Source: Actinomycetes bacterium (GTDB lineage: Bacteria > Actinomycetota > Actinomycetes > Actinomycetales > Cellulomonadaceae). From it: 39,962 nucleotides of DNA. The position numbers were made by a program, and so were the translations under genes. The notes beneath the pieces are model-generated. The model saw only the letters and a program-made list of their open reading frames with translations, did no database searches and was not told the origin of the DNA. This document shows, piece after piece, positions 1-7,264 of this stretch. Within the stretch, counting starts at the first letter, position 1. Each line of letters opens with the position of its first letter. The stretch covers positions 1 through 39,962 of the forward strand of contig JAEWOA010000289.1 in NCBI GenBank assembly GCA_023461115.1. The letters run 5' to 3'.

Positions 1-1150
1 CGGCCGGGGTGTCCAGGTCGTCGGCCAACGCGGCGCGGACCGCGGCGAGCAGCGGATCGGCCGCCGGGCCACCATTGCCGGAGACCGCGCGCCGCCACGT
101 GGCCAGGCGTTCCTGCGCCCCGGCGAGCCCGTCCGCGGTCCACTCCCAGTCGTCGCGGTAGCGGTGCGCCAGGATGGCCAGCCGGATCGCCATGGGCTCG
201 ACGCCGTCGGCGAGCAGGCGCGAGACGAGCACGAGGTTGCCGCGCGACTTCGACATCTTCTCGCCGTCCAGCGCGACCATGCCGGCGTGCAGGTGGACGC
301 GCGCGGACTGGCCGTCGTCGAGCAGGCGCACGTGCGACGAACTCATCTCGTGGTGCGGGAAGAGCAGGTCGGAGCCGCCGCCTTCGACGTCGAACGGCAG
401 GCCGAGCGCGTCGCGCGCGATCACGGCGCACTCGATGTGCCACCCGGGGCGCCCACGGCCGAGCGAGCCGCCGTCCCATGCCGGCTCACCGGGCCGCTCG
501 CGCCGCCACAGCAGCGGGTCGAGCGGCGAGCGCTTGCCGGGCCTGTCGGGGTCGCCGCCGCGCTCGGCGAACAGCGCTCGCGCGGCCTGCGCGTCGAGCC
601 CCGCGACGGAGCCGAACGACGGGTCGGCGGACAGGTCGGCGTAGACGTCCCCGAGCCCGTCGGCGGCCGACGCGGCCTCGTCGTCCGGGACGTCCACTCG
701 GTAGGCGGCCCCGTCCGCGACGAGCTTCTCGACCGCCGCGACGATGGCTGGCACGGACTCCACGACGCCCGCCCACACGTCGGGCGGGACCACTCCCAGC
801 GCGGTCATGTCGGCGCTGTAGAGCGCGATCTGGTCGGCTGCGAGGTCCTGCCAGTCGACTCCGGTCGCGGTCGCGCGCTCCAGGAGCGGGTCGTCCACGT
901 CGGTGACGTTCGACGCGTAGCGGACCACCAGCCCACAGTCGCGCCACGCGCGCCCGAGCACGTCGAACGCGACGTAGGTGGCCGCGTGGCCGAGGTGGGT
1001 CGCGTCGTAGGGCGTGATGCCGCAGACGTACAGCGTCGCGACGGGGCCGTGCGACGCGACGACGAGCTCGCCCGACGACGAGTCGCGCACGAGCACCGGG
1101 CCGCCGCGGCCAGGGAGCGTGGGGATCTGCGGGGCCGGCCAGGTGAGCAC
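1..1150 (-). CDS. mshC: Mycothiol biosynthesis ligase MshC (3' end cut by window edge)
   Basis: Cysteine:1-D-myo-inosityl 2-amino-2-deoxy-alpha-D-glucopyranoside ligase, which joins cysteine to GlcN-Ins using ATP, the third step of mycothiol synthesis in the cytoplasm. The protein opens VLTWPAPQIPTLPG. It has the zinc-ligand Cys and class I synthetase signature in YVCGITPYDATHLGHA (about residues 41-56) and the KMSKS loop in DGEKMSKSRGN near residue 297. These mark a CysRS-like enzyme; the TPYDATHLGH form and the inositol-ligase-like context point to MshC rather than CysS. The 383 codons present leave roughly 30 residues off the left edge, judging by the usual length of about 410-420. The GTG start is supported by a TAGGCT hexamer six bases upstream, which suggests a leaderless transcript. 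Mycothiol is restricted to Actinobacteria, so this gene also fixes the phylum. Confidence 0.96.
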   Translation of the reverse strand, partial: MLTWPAPQIPTLPGRGGPVLVRDSSSGELVVASHGPVATLYVCGITPYDATHLGHAATYVAFDVLGRAWRDCGLVVRYASNVTDVDDPLLERATATGVDWQDLAADQIALYSADMTALGVVPPDVWAGVVESVPAIVAAVEKLVADGAAYRVDVPDDEAASAADGLGDVYADLSADPSFGSVAGLDAQAARALFAERGGDPDRPGKRSPLDPLLWRRERPGEPAWDGGSLGRGRPGWHIECAVIARDALGLPFDVEGGGSDLLFPHHEMSSSHVRLLDDGQSARVHLHAGMVALDGEKMSKSRGNLVLVSRLLADGVEPMAIRLAILAHRYRDDWEWTADGLAGAQERLATWRRAVSGNGGPAADPLLAAVRAALADDLDTPA

Positions 1151-1210
1151 GGCGGAAGCCTAACCGCCGTGTCGCGCGCGGAGCGGACCACCGGGCGTGA
1201 GAATGCCGAC
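1151..1210. promoter_or_regulatory. Divergent leaderless promoters of mshC and corA
   Basis: This 60-base gap separates two genes transcribed away from each other. On the minus strand TAGGCT (1157-1162) lies six bases before the mshC GTG. On the plus strand GAGAAT (1199-1204) lies six bases before the corA GTG at 1211. Neither start has a Shine-Dalgarno sequence. The spacing fits leaderless transcription as known in Actinobacteria; the start sites themselves are inferred. Confidence 0.5.
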
Positions 1211-2209
1211 GTGAGCGACGACCGCACCCAGATCCGCGTGCCGCACGGTGACCGTTGGGAGGTCGCGTCCGCCGCGGGCGGGGGGCCCGTGTGGGTGTCC
1301 GTGCCGACCGTGGACGAGCTCGGCCCCGTGGCGCTGGCCCACGGCGTGAGCGCGCAGGCGGTCGAGCTGCTTCGTCGTCACGAGCTGCGGCACGAGCCCG
1401 AGCGTGGCCACCGCCTGCGCGCGCACGTCGAGCGGTCCGCGGACGGCGAGATCGTGGTCTCGGTGCCGACGCTCTCCTACGTCGTCGACTCGCGTGACGT
1501 CCACACCGGCATGCTCGTCTGCGTCTTGGGGCGCGACGTGATCCTGACCAGCGAGATCGGCGCGGCGGCCGTCCTGCCGGCGGCGGCGGAGACGCTGTGC
1601 TCAGGGCTTCCGGTGCCCGACGAGGGCGTGCGCCAGGTCCTCGCCGCGATCATCTTGACGCTGGTGTCGCGCGCGTCCGACGTCGAGGCCGAGCTGGGCG
1701 ACGCGGTCGCGGACACCGAGGCCCTCGTGTTCGCCGAGCAGCGTGGCAAGGCCGACCCGCTCGAGCAGATCTACGCCCTCAAGCGTGAGATCGCCGAGGC
1801 GCGGCGCGCGCTCAATCCCCTGACGACGGTTCTCCCTGCGCTGCAGGCCGAGACGCGCGAGGCCGCCGACGCGCAGCACGCGTCCAGGCGCACGGATCTC
1901 TGGCTGCACCGCGTGCAGGCGTCGGCCGACCGCCTGGACCAGCACCTCGACGCTCACGACTCGCTGCTCGACGCGATGCTCTCGGTGCATCTGACGCAGG
2001 TCTCGGTGCGGCAGAACGAAGACATGCGCAAGATCTCTGCGTGGGCGGCCATGGGCGCCGTGCCCACGCTGATCGCGGGCATCTACGGCATGAACTTCGC
2101 GCACATGCCGGAGTTGGCCTGGACGTTCGGCTACCCGCTCGTGCTCGGCGTGATTGCCGGCCTGTGCGTCGTGCTGCACCGCGCGTTCCGGCGCTCGGGT
2201 TGGCTGTAG
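1211..2209 (+). CDS. corA: CorA family magnesium/divalent cation transporter
   Basis: Membrane channel-type transporter of the CorA family, 332 residues. The long N-terminal cytoplasmic part is soluble and helical, with a charged alpha-helical stretch near residues 170-280. It is followed by two C-terminal membrane segments. The family signature GMNF is present in GIYGMNFAHMPEL at the end of the first segment, and the second segment (YPLVLGVIAGLCVVL) leads to a short basic tail, as expected. Substrate is probably Mg2+ or Co2+, but the sequence does not tell these apart. The frame stays open far upstream; GTG 1211 was chosen because GAGAAT lies six bases before it and because the upstream frame is only antisense to mshC. 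GTG at 1169 is an alternative. The gene converges on uppP with four bases between the stops. Confidence 0.9.
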   Translation: MSDDRTQIRVPHGDRWEVASAAGGGPVWVSVPTVDELGPVALAHGVSAQAVELLRRHELRHEPERGHRLRAHVERSADGEIVVSVPTLSYVVDSRDVHTGMLVCVLGRDVILTSEIGAAAVLPAAAETLCSGLPVPDEGVRQVLAAIILTLVSRASDVEAELGDAVADTEALVFAEQRGKADPLEQIYALKREIAEARRALNPLTTVLPALQAETREAADAQHASRRTDLWLHRVQASADRLDQHLDAHDSLLDAMLSVHLTQVSVRQNEDMRKISAWAAMGAVPTLIAGIYGMNFAHMPELAWTFGYPLVLGVIAGLCVVLHRAFRRSGWL

Positions 2210-2213
2210 GCCG

Positions 2214-3143
2214 TCAGGACGCCGCCGGTGTCGCGTCGAGCACTCCCGTCAGCAGCAGGACGACGACGAGCGCCGCGAGGCCGAGCCGGTACCAGACGAA
2301 CGGCTTGTAGCTGAACGTCGAGACGATCTTCAGGAACACGATGATCACGAGGTAGCCGACGACGAACGCGACCAGAGTCGCGAGCAAGGTCGAGCCGAAC
2401 CCGGGCGTGCCGGCCGATCCGAACTCGTCGACCGACTTCACGAGCTGGAACAGCCCCGACCCGAACACCGCGGGCATGGCCAGCAGGAAGGAGTACCGCG
2501 CGGCGGCCTCGCGCGTGTAGCCCATGAGCAGCCCGCCGGTGATCGTGCCGCCCGAGCGCGAGACGCCGGGAATGAGCGCGAGCGCCTGCCAGAAGCCGAA
2601 CTGCAGCGCATGGCGGGGTGTGAGCTGGTCCAGTGTGCGGACCTTGGTGCCGACCTTGTCGGCCCAGCCGAGGATGAGCGCGAAGCCGGCGAGCGTCAGC
2701 ACGATGAGCCACAGGTTGCGGAACGCGGTCTCGATCGGGTTCTGGAAGATCAGCCCGAGCACGACAATCGGGATCGACCCCAGGATGATGAACCACGCCA
2801 TCAGGGCGTCGTGGTCCACCGGCTGGTCGACGGGCGCGCCCATGCGCGCGCGCACCTCGGCTCCCCGGCCGCCGAGCCCCGCGCCGCCCCCGGGGTGGGC
2901 CACGTAGGCGCCGCGCAGCGCGCGCCACCATGCGAGCGCCATGGCCTTGACGTCGCGGCGGAAGTACAGCAGCACCGCGGCCTCGGTGCCGAGCTGCGTG
3001 ATCGCGGTGAACGCGGCCCCGGGATCCCCGCCCATCAAGTCCCCGACGATCCGCAGGTGCGCGCTCGACGAGACCGGGAGGAACTCGGTCAACCCTTGCA
3101 CCAGTCCGAGAATGATCGCCTCGCCCGCGCCCATGTCTGCCAC
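2214..3143 (-). CDS. uppP: Undecaprenyl-diphosphatase UppP (BacA)
   Basis: Integral membrane phosphatase that converts undecaprenyl diphosphate to undecaprenyl phosphate, recycling the lipid carrier for peptidoglycan and other wall polymers; overexpression of this family gives bacitracin resistance. Both family signatures are visible: QGLTEFLPVSSSAH near the N-terminus, with catalytic Glu and His, and IPGVSRSGGT in the middle. About eight hydrophobic segments follow the family pattern. A loop around residues 90-120 (rich in Gly/Ala/Arg) is longer than in E. coli, common in actinobacterial members. GTG 3143 is preferred over ATG 3134 because TAAGGT sits eight bases before the GTG and neither codon has a Shine-Dalgarno; the difference is three residues. 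It is divergent from the aldo/keto reductase gene. Confidence 0.95.
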   Translation of the reverse strand: MADMGAGEAIILGLVQGLTEFLPVSSSAHLRIVGDLMGGDPGAAFTAITQLGTEAAVLLYFRRDVKAMALAWWRALRGAYVAHPGGGAGLGGRGAEVRARMGAPVDQPVDHDALMAWFIILGSIPIVVLGLIFQNPIETAFRNLWLIVLTLAGFALILGWADKVGTKVRTLDQLTPRHALQFGFWQALALIPGVSRSGGTITGGLLMGYTREAAARYSFLLAMPAVFGSGLFQLVKSVDEFGSAGTPGFGSTLLATLVAFVVGYLVIIVFLKIVSTFSYKPFVWYRLGLAALVVVLLLTGVLDATPAAS

Positions 3144-3178
3144 GGGCGGCAACCTTAGCCGCACTAGGCTGGCGGCCC
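3144..3178. promoter_or_regulatory. Compact divergent promoters of uppP and the aldo/keto reductase gene
   Basis: Only 35 bases separate the two starts. TAAGGT on the minus strand (3152-3157) is eight bases before the uppP GTG, and TAGGCT on the plus strand (3165-3170) is eight bases before the reductase ATG. The two hexamers face away from each other with seven bases between them, so polymerases at the two promoters would have to compete. No ribosome binding site is present for either gene. Confidence 0.5.
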
Positions 3179-4141
3179 ATGGAGCAGCGTCATCTCGGCC
3201 GATCCGGCCTGCGTGTCTCACGTCTCGGGTTGGGCACCATGACGTGGAGCCGCGACACCGACGAACACGAGGCCGCGGAGCAGTTGCGCGACTTCGTCGA
3301 CGCGGGGGGCACGCTCGTCGACACGTCCGCGTCGTATGCCGACGGTGGCGCCGAGGAGCTGATCGGCACGCTCCTGGACAGCACGGTCGCGCGCGACGAC
3401 GTCGTGCTGTGCACCAAGGCGGGCGTGCGGCGCACCGCGACGGGCCCGGTCGTCGACGCCTCACGCGGGGGCCTGCTCGCGTCGCTCGACGCGTCGCTCC
3501 GCCGGCTCGGCACGGACTACCTGGACCTGTTCCTGGTGCAGACCCCGGACCCACGGACGCCACTCGAGGAGACCGCGTCCGCGCTGCGGCTCGCGGTGAC
3601 CAGCGGGCGCGCGCGCTACGTCGGCGTCGCCAACCACGCCGGTTGGCAGGTGGCGCGCATGGCGAGCCTCCTGGGCGACGACGTGGGGCTCGCCGCCGTC
3701 CAGGCCGAGTACTCGCTCCTGCAGCGCGGCATCGAGCGCGAGGTCGTGCCGGCGGCCCAGTCGCTCGGGGCGGGCGTGCTCGCGTGGTCCCCGCTCGGCC
3801 GCGGTGTGCTCACGGGCAAGTACCGGCGGACCATCCCGGCCGACTCGCGCGCGGCGTCGGCCCACCTCGCGGGCTTCGTCCAGCCGTACCTGACCGCGGG
3901 CGCGGCGGCTGTCGTGGACGCCCTGGTGACGGCTGCCGCGGGCTTGGACCGGGCGCCGCTCGAGGTCGCGCTCGCGTGGGTGCGGCAGCGGCCGGCGGTC
4001 GCGAGCGCGATCGTCGGGGCACGCTCGGCGGACCAGCTTCGGGCATCGCTCGGCGCGCTCGACCTCGAGCTCCCCGCCGAGCTCGGGCAGGCGCTCGACG
4101 ACGTCAGCGCGCCGACACTGGGCTACCCGGAGCGGTTCTAG
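3179..4141 (+). CDS. Aldo/keto reductase family protein with altered catalytic tetrad
   Basis: NADPH-dependent oxidoreductase of the AKR superfamily (TIM barrel), 320 residues, cytoplasmic. It opens MEQRHLGRSGLRVSRLGLGT, the typical start of this branch, and carries GGTLVDTSASYADGGAEE with the tetrad Asp48 and Tyr53, then LCTKAG with Lys80. The fourth tetrad residue, usually His in a 'VHxPD' strand end, is Gln121 here (LDLFLVQTPD, codon CAG). The cofactor end is normal (SAIVGARSADQL, late region). AKR members that lack this His still bind NADPH, and some act on unusual substrates; the substrate here is unknown. Likely leaderless (TAGGCT eight bases upstream). The stop codon shares a CTAG with the stop of the convergent next gene. 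Confidence 0.9.
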   Translation: MEQRHLGRSGLRVSRLGLGTMTWSRDTDEHEAAEQLRDFVDAGGTLVDTSASYADGGAEELIGTLLDSTVARDDVVLCTKAGVRRTATGPVVDASRGGLLASLDASLRRLGTDYLDLFLVQTPDPRTPLEETASALRLAVTSGRARYVGVANHAGWQVARMASLLGDDVGLAAVQAEYSLLQRGIEREVVPAAQSLGAGVLAWSPLGRGVLTGKYRRTIPADSRAASAHLAGFVQPYLTAGAAAVVDALVTAAAGLDRAPLEVALAWVRQRPAVASAIVGARSADQLRASLGALDLELPAELGQALDDVSAPTLGYPERF

Positions 4142-4494
4142 TGCGCGAGCTCGTCGTCTAGGTCGAGGTCGTCGGCGTCGAGGTCGTCGGCCTCGTCGTC
4201 GTACTCGGAGTCGTCCGCGGCCTCGTCGTCGTACTCCGAGTCGTCGGCGGCGTCGTCGTCGTACTCGTCGTCGTCCTCGTCGTCCTCGTCGTCCTCTTCG
4301 CCCAGGTAGAAGGGCGTGGCCTCGCCGTGGACCGTGGCGAGCGCTTCGTCGTAGACCTCGAACGCGTCGGCGAGCACCTCGTAGGCGTCGTCGACTGCCG
4401 GGTCGTCGTCGCCGTGCTTGGACGCGACGGCGTTGTAGTGCGCCTCGAGGGCGGCGATCAGGCGGTCCAGCGCGGCGCGCGGGTCGACGGTCAT
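4138..4494 (-). CDS. Small protein with acidic repeat tail (function unknown)
   Basis: 118 residues. The first 70 are an ordinary helical domain (opens MTVDPRAALDRLIAALEAHY), resembling short actinobacterial proteins that databases often label 'primosomal protein' without experimental support. The last 50 residues are almost all Asp, Glu, Tyr, Ser and Ala, with two copies of a ten-residue unit (AADDSEYDDE) encoded by two 30-bp DNA repeats at 4191-4220 and 4221-4250, which differ at two positions. Such tails often mimic DNA or bind basic proteins; that is inference. ATG 4494 has TACCTT six bases upstream, consistent with a leaderless start. The stop overlaps the reductase stop in a CTAG. Confidence 0.75.
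   Translation of the reverse strand: MTVDPRAALDRLIAALEAHYNAVASKHGDDDPAVDDAYEVLADAFEVYDEALATVHGEATPFYLGEEDDEDDEDDDEYDDDAADDSEYDDEAADDSEYDDEADDLDADDLDLDDELAH
4191..4250. repeat. 30-bp tandem duplication inside the acidic tail
   Basis: Two adjacent 30-bp units, identical at 28 positions, followed by a partial, diverged third copy from 4251. The unit length is a multiple of three, so the reading frame is kept and copy number could change without inactivating the gene. Confidence 0.75.
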
Positions 4495-4843
4495 GTCTCG
4501 AAGGTACCGCCGACGAGGCTTCCGGCACCGCCCGATAGTCCCGGCGGTCGGAAACGTCCCGAACTTCTCGTCTGGGCGCCTTCACGGTTTCGATGCGCTT
4601 TCGTAGGGCCTGCCTGCGTCACCACGCAAGAACCCGACAATTGATCCGTACAAAGTAGTGCAGCCAGAGAAACTGCCAGGGCTGGCGCCGCCTCGGCCAC
4701 TCTGGTCTTGAGCCGCTCTGGCCTGTGCGGAACCACTCCAGTCGACACAGCGTGACCCCGCTCGGCACTCGCCGGGCGGGGTCCGCTGGCTTCCCCGGAC
4801 AGGGCGGGCACAATGGGCGCACCACGACGAGAGGCGGCGGCGG
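4495..4843. other. 349-base intergenic region between divergent genes
   Basis: I see no credible gene here. The left edge holds the TACCTT promoter hexamer of the acidic protein gene (4501-4506). About 4610-4680 is clearly less GC-rich than the rest of the window (for example the stretch around gacaattgatccgtac), which may be a regulatory region or a worn fragment of foreign DNA. A strong hairpin lies at 4754-4783. The promoter of the DUF5703 gene should be just upstream of 4844. Confidence 0.5.
4754..4783. other. 13-bp stem hairpin with 4-base loop
   Basis: GACCCCGCTCGGC pairs with GCCGGGCGGGGTC around the loop ACTC, with one G-T wobble. No T run follows on either strand. It sits about 60 bases before the DUF5703 start codon and points away from the stops of both neighbouring genes, so it is not a simple end-of-gene terminator. 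It may be a leader attenuator or the end of an unseen small RNA. Confidence 0.45.
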
Positions 4844-5074
4844 ATGCGTCAGTTGGGAACCAAGCGCACGTGGGTGGCGCTGGGCGGACAGTACGAGTAC
4901 CGCGTGGTCAGCATCCCCCGCACGACGAAACCCACCGACGCACACCGCTACCTGACTGACGAGGCGGAGTACGGCCGCTGGGAGCTCGCCCGCTCGGTGG
5001 TGTATTACGGCGGCGAGCGCAAGGTCTGGCTGCGCCGCAAGATCATCCGCGTGCGCGGCACCCTCGACGACTGA
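4844..5074 (+). CDS. DUF5703 family protein
   Basis: Short basic cytoplasmic protein, 76 residues, opening MRQLGTKRTWVALGGQYEYR. The core EAEYGRWELARSVVYYGGERK with WLRRKIIRVRG matches the actinobacterial DUF5703 family, a near-universal small protein of unknown role in this phylum. Length is typical. The ATG is preceded by a purine-rich GAGAGGCGGCGG that can serve as ribosome binding site. The gene stands alone between a long intergenic region and the convergent HNH gene; in related genomes it often lies near mshC and uppP, as here. Confidence 0.85.
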   Translation: MRQLGTKRTWVALGGQYEYRVVSIPRTTKPTDAHRYLTDEAEYGRWELARSVVYYGGERKVWLRRKIIRVRGTLDD

Positions 5075-5160
5075 GCCACGCCGAAGCACGCCTTCCGTCC
5101 CCCGGGACCAGCCTCTGGCCTGGACCGGCCCGCTAGTCCTGAGACCAGCCTCGGTCCCGA

Positions 5161-5200
5161 CCCGCCCGCTGTCCCAACCCGCCCGCTGTCCCAACCCGCT
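5161..5200. repeat. 17-bp tandem repeat beside the HNH gene stop
   Basis: Two perfect copies of cccgcccgctgtcccaa (5161-5177 and 5178-5194), then the first six bases of a third copy. It lies seven bases beyond the stop codon of the HNH gene, in a gap between converging genes. It forms no clear hairpin with itself. Confidence 0.7.
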
Positions 5201-5207
5201 TTTCGTC

Positions 5208-7144
5208 CTAGAACGGTGGCGGGCGGTCCGACTCCGGAGCGCGGGAAGCGCTGGCGAGATCGCGTGGCGGCGCGACGACCACGCCGTCGACCCCTCCCGA
5301 TCGTCTCCCATGTGACCACCGCGCCAGTCGCCGGACGACCCCTCCGGGCAGCCGGAGCAGGCGTTGGCCGGTGGGCGTGAGCAGCACGAAGACGCCCGGG
5401 TAGGGCTGCGCCAGGTCGAAGCCCTGCTCGCCCTTGAGCCGGTGATGGTGTCGGCACAGGGGTGCGAGGTTCGCGACCGAGGTCGTCCCCCCTTCGTGCG
5501 CCTCGACCGTATGGTCGAGGTCGGCGCTCTCGGCGGGGACGACACAGCCCGGCCACACACACGTGGTGTCACGCGCGCGCACATGATCGGCGATCGCAGC
5601 GGGAGGCCGGTAGCGGGTGCGCCCGACGTCCAGCACCGTGTTGTCGAGCGGGTCGAGCACGATTCGGCGCCACGGCCCCTCCAACGCCAGCATCCTGGCG
5701 TGCGCGGCGCTGATTGGGCCATGGCCGTCCAGGTGACCAGGCGCCTCATCGAGTCCTAGCAACGTCGTGAGCGACACCGTCACGTTCACCTGGGTCCGCG
5801 GCCGCCGCATCCGCACCCGCGGACCGGTGCCCGCTTCCGCGCCAAGCGCCGCGTCAGCCCCACGCGCCGGGACCGCGTTGGCCCTGCGCACCCTGTCATC
5901 GCCTGGCGCCGCACCGTTGCGGTGGACCGAATCAGCCTCACGCACCGCGGCAGCTCCACGGACCGCGTCGGCGTGGTCAGGCGGCACCTCACGGTCCTCG
6001 ACGAGGTCGTCCACGAGGTCGGTCGCGAGGTCGGCGGGGCCGAGCACCACGCCCACCAACGCGTCGGCACGGAGTTGGTCGAGCGTGCGAGGGTCGCCGC
6101 CGGAGCGGGCGCCACGCGCGGAGGCATCGAGAGTGGCGTGGACCATGGCGGCGGCGTGCGCGGGCAGGATCGCGCGCAGGGCCGCCATGCCGTCAGGCAG
6201 GGACCGTGGCGCGTCGACCCGGCGGCGCACGACGGCCGCGTGGTGGCGCAGCTCGGCGGACTCCGGGTCCGCCACCAGGATCGCGGCCTCCACGTCCCGG
6301 GCCAGCTGCGTCGGCGTGCGCCCCGGAGCGTCCGGGAGCACCTGCTCCTGGACCGCGAGCGCGAGGCCGGGCGCCTGGTCCCATAGACGGTCCAACAGGG
6401 GGCGAGCCCGCGCCATGTCCAGGTCCCCACGCCGCAGGGCCTCATCCAACGGTTGCAGCGTCGTCGCGAGCGCGAGGCCGTCACGGACCAAGCGCGCACC
6501 GGCGAACCGAGACCACCCCAGTCGCAACGCGACCTCGTCCCCCGCCGCGCAAGAGAACCGCGCGTCACGACCGCGCTCATCGGCTGGCGTGACACTCGCG
6601 CGCTCGGCCAGGTGCGCGGCCGCACTGCCGCTCTCGCCTGCGCCCACGACGCCAGGCGCGTCGCCGCGGCGACGACCTCGAGCACGCCCGCGTCGGTCAA
6701 CGACGAGAGGTCGGCCAGCTCGAGCACCGCGGCAAGGTCCGGGCCCGGCTCGGTGCTCGCCAACACGGCCGTATTCGGCCACAGCTCCGCGATCCCGTCA
6801 GGAAGCAGGTGCGGGCCGTGATCGCGCACACCGGCTCCCACACCGAGGAAACGGACCGTCCCATCGCCCGCCAGCGCAGCCTCGTCCGCGGCGGCAACCG
6901 CCACTCGGTCCGCCCACTGCTCGCGCGAGCACGACACCGCGAAGGGCGGCCCGTCCCTGTCGAACGGGTCGATCGCATCCGCGCCCGACGGCTCGATCGG
7001 CCAGTCCTGCACCTCAGCCTCGTCGAGGAACTTCGGCTCGGCCCGAGGAGCCTCGTAGCCACCGTGTGGCCAGCCAGCCGACCACGAGACGCCGGGCGGC
7101 ACGGCCAGGCCGAGCACCGCCGCCTCGGAGCCCCCGTCGCCCAT
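5208..7144 (-). pseudogene. DUF222/HNH endonuclease (13E12-type) gene with a frameshift
   Basis: Member of the actinobacterial DUF222-HNH ('13E12 repeat') family, abundant proteins with a DUF222 helical region and a C-terminal HNH nuclease fold. The HNH end is intact: CVWPGC, then the DHT with EAHEGG, an Asn, and CRHHHRLK. The N-terminal part (from MGDGGSEAAVLGLAVPPG) runs in one frame through LASWAQARAA, and the rest, from AAHLAERASVTP, is in another. The switch lies at about 6610-6640 and needs one missing base (or two extra). No canonical slippery heptamer is visible there, so programmed shifting is unlikely; a mutation or sequencing error fits better. The joined product would be about 645 residues. 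A LexA-type box overlaps its promoter. The nuclease half might still be made from an internal start. Confidence 0.85.
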
Positions 7145-7167
7145 CCCGCCCCCACCATCGCGTCGAA

Positions 7168-7183
7168 TCGAACGTGTGTACGA
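7168..7183. promoter_or_regulatory. LexA (SOS) box overlapping the HNH gene promoter
   Basis: TCGAACGTGTGTACGA differs at one position from the actinobacterial SOS box TCGAAC-N4-GTTCGA. It abuts a minus-strand TAGAAT (7183-7188), a good -10 hexamer, and lies about 24 bases before the ATG at 7144. A repressor bound here would block transcription directly. In Mycobacterium tuberculosis several 13E12-family genes are known to have SOS boxes, so the gene family and the site support each other. Confidence 0.75.
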
Positions 7184-7264
7184 TTCTAGTCCGGCGAATC
7201 GGACACCGCAAGCCCCCGACCTGCGCGAACGGCCGGGCCCGCCCAACCAGCGGCGCCGGCGCGA

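Noticed and set aside
164..1210. An upstream extension of the corA frame
   Set aside because: It is open only because it is antisense to mshC in GC-rich DNA; it has no recognisable domain, and a leaderless start exists at 1211.
6610..6640. Programmed -1 frameshifting in the HNH gene
   Set aside because: No slippery X-XXY-YYZ heptamer or clear downstream structure is present; a plain mutation or sequencing error is simpler.
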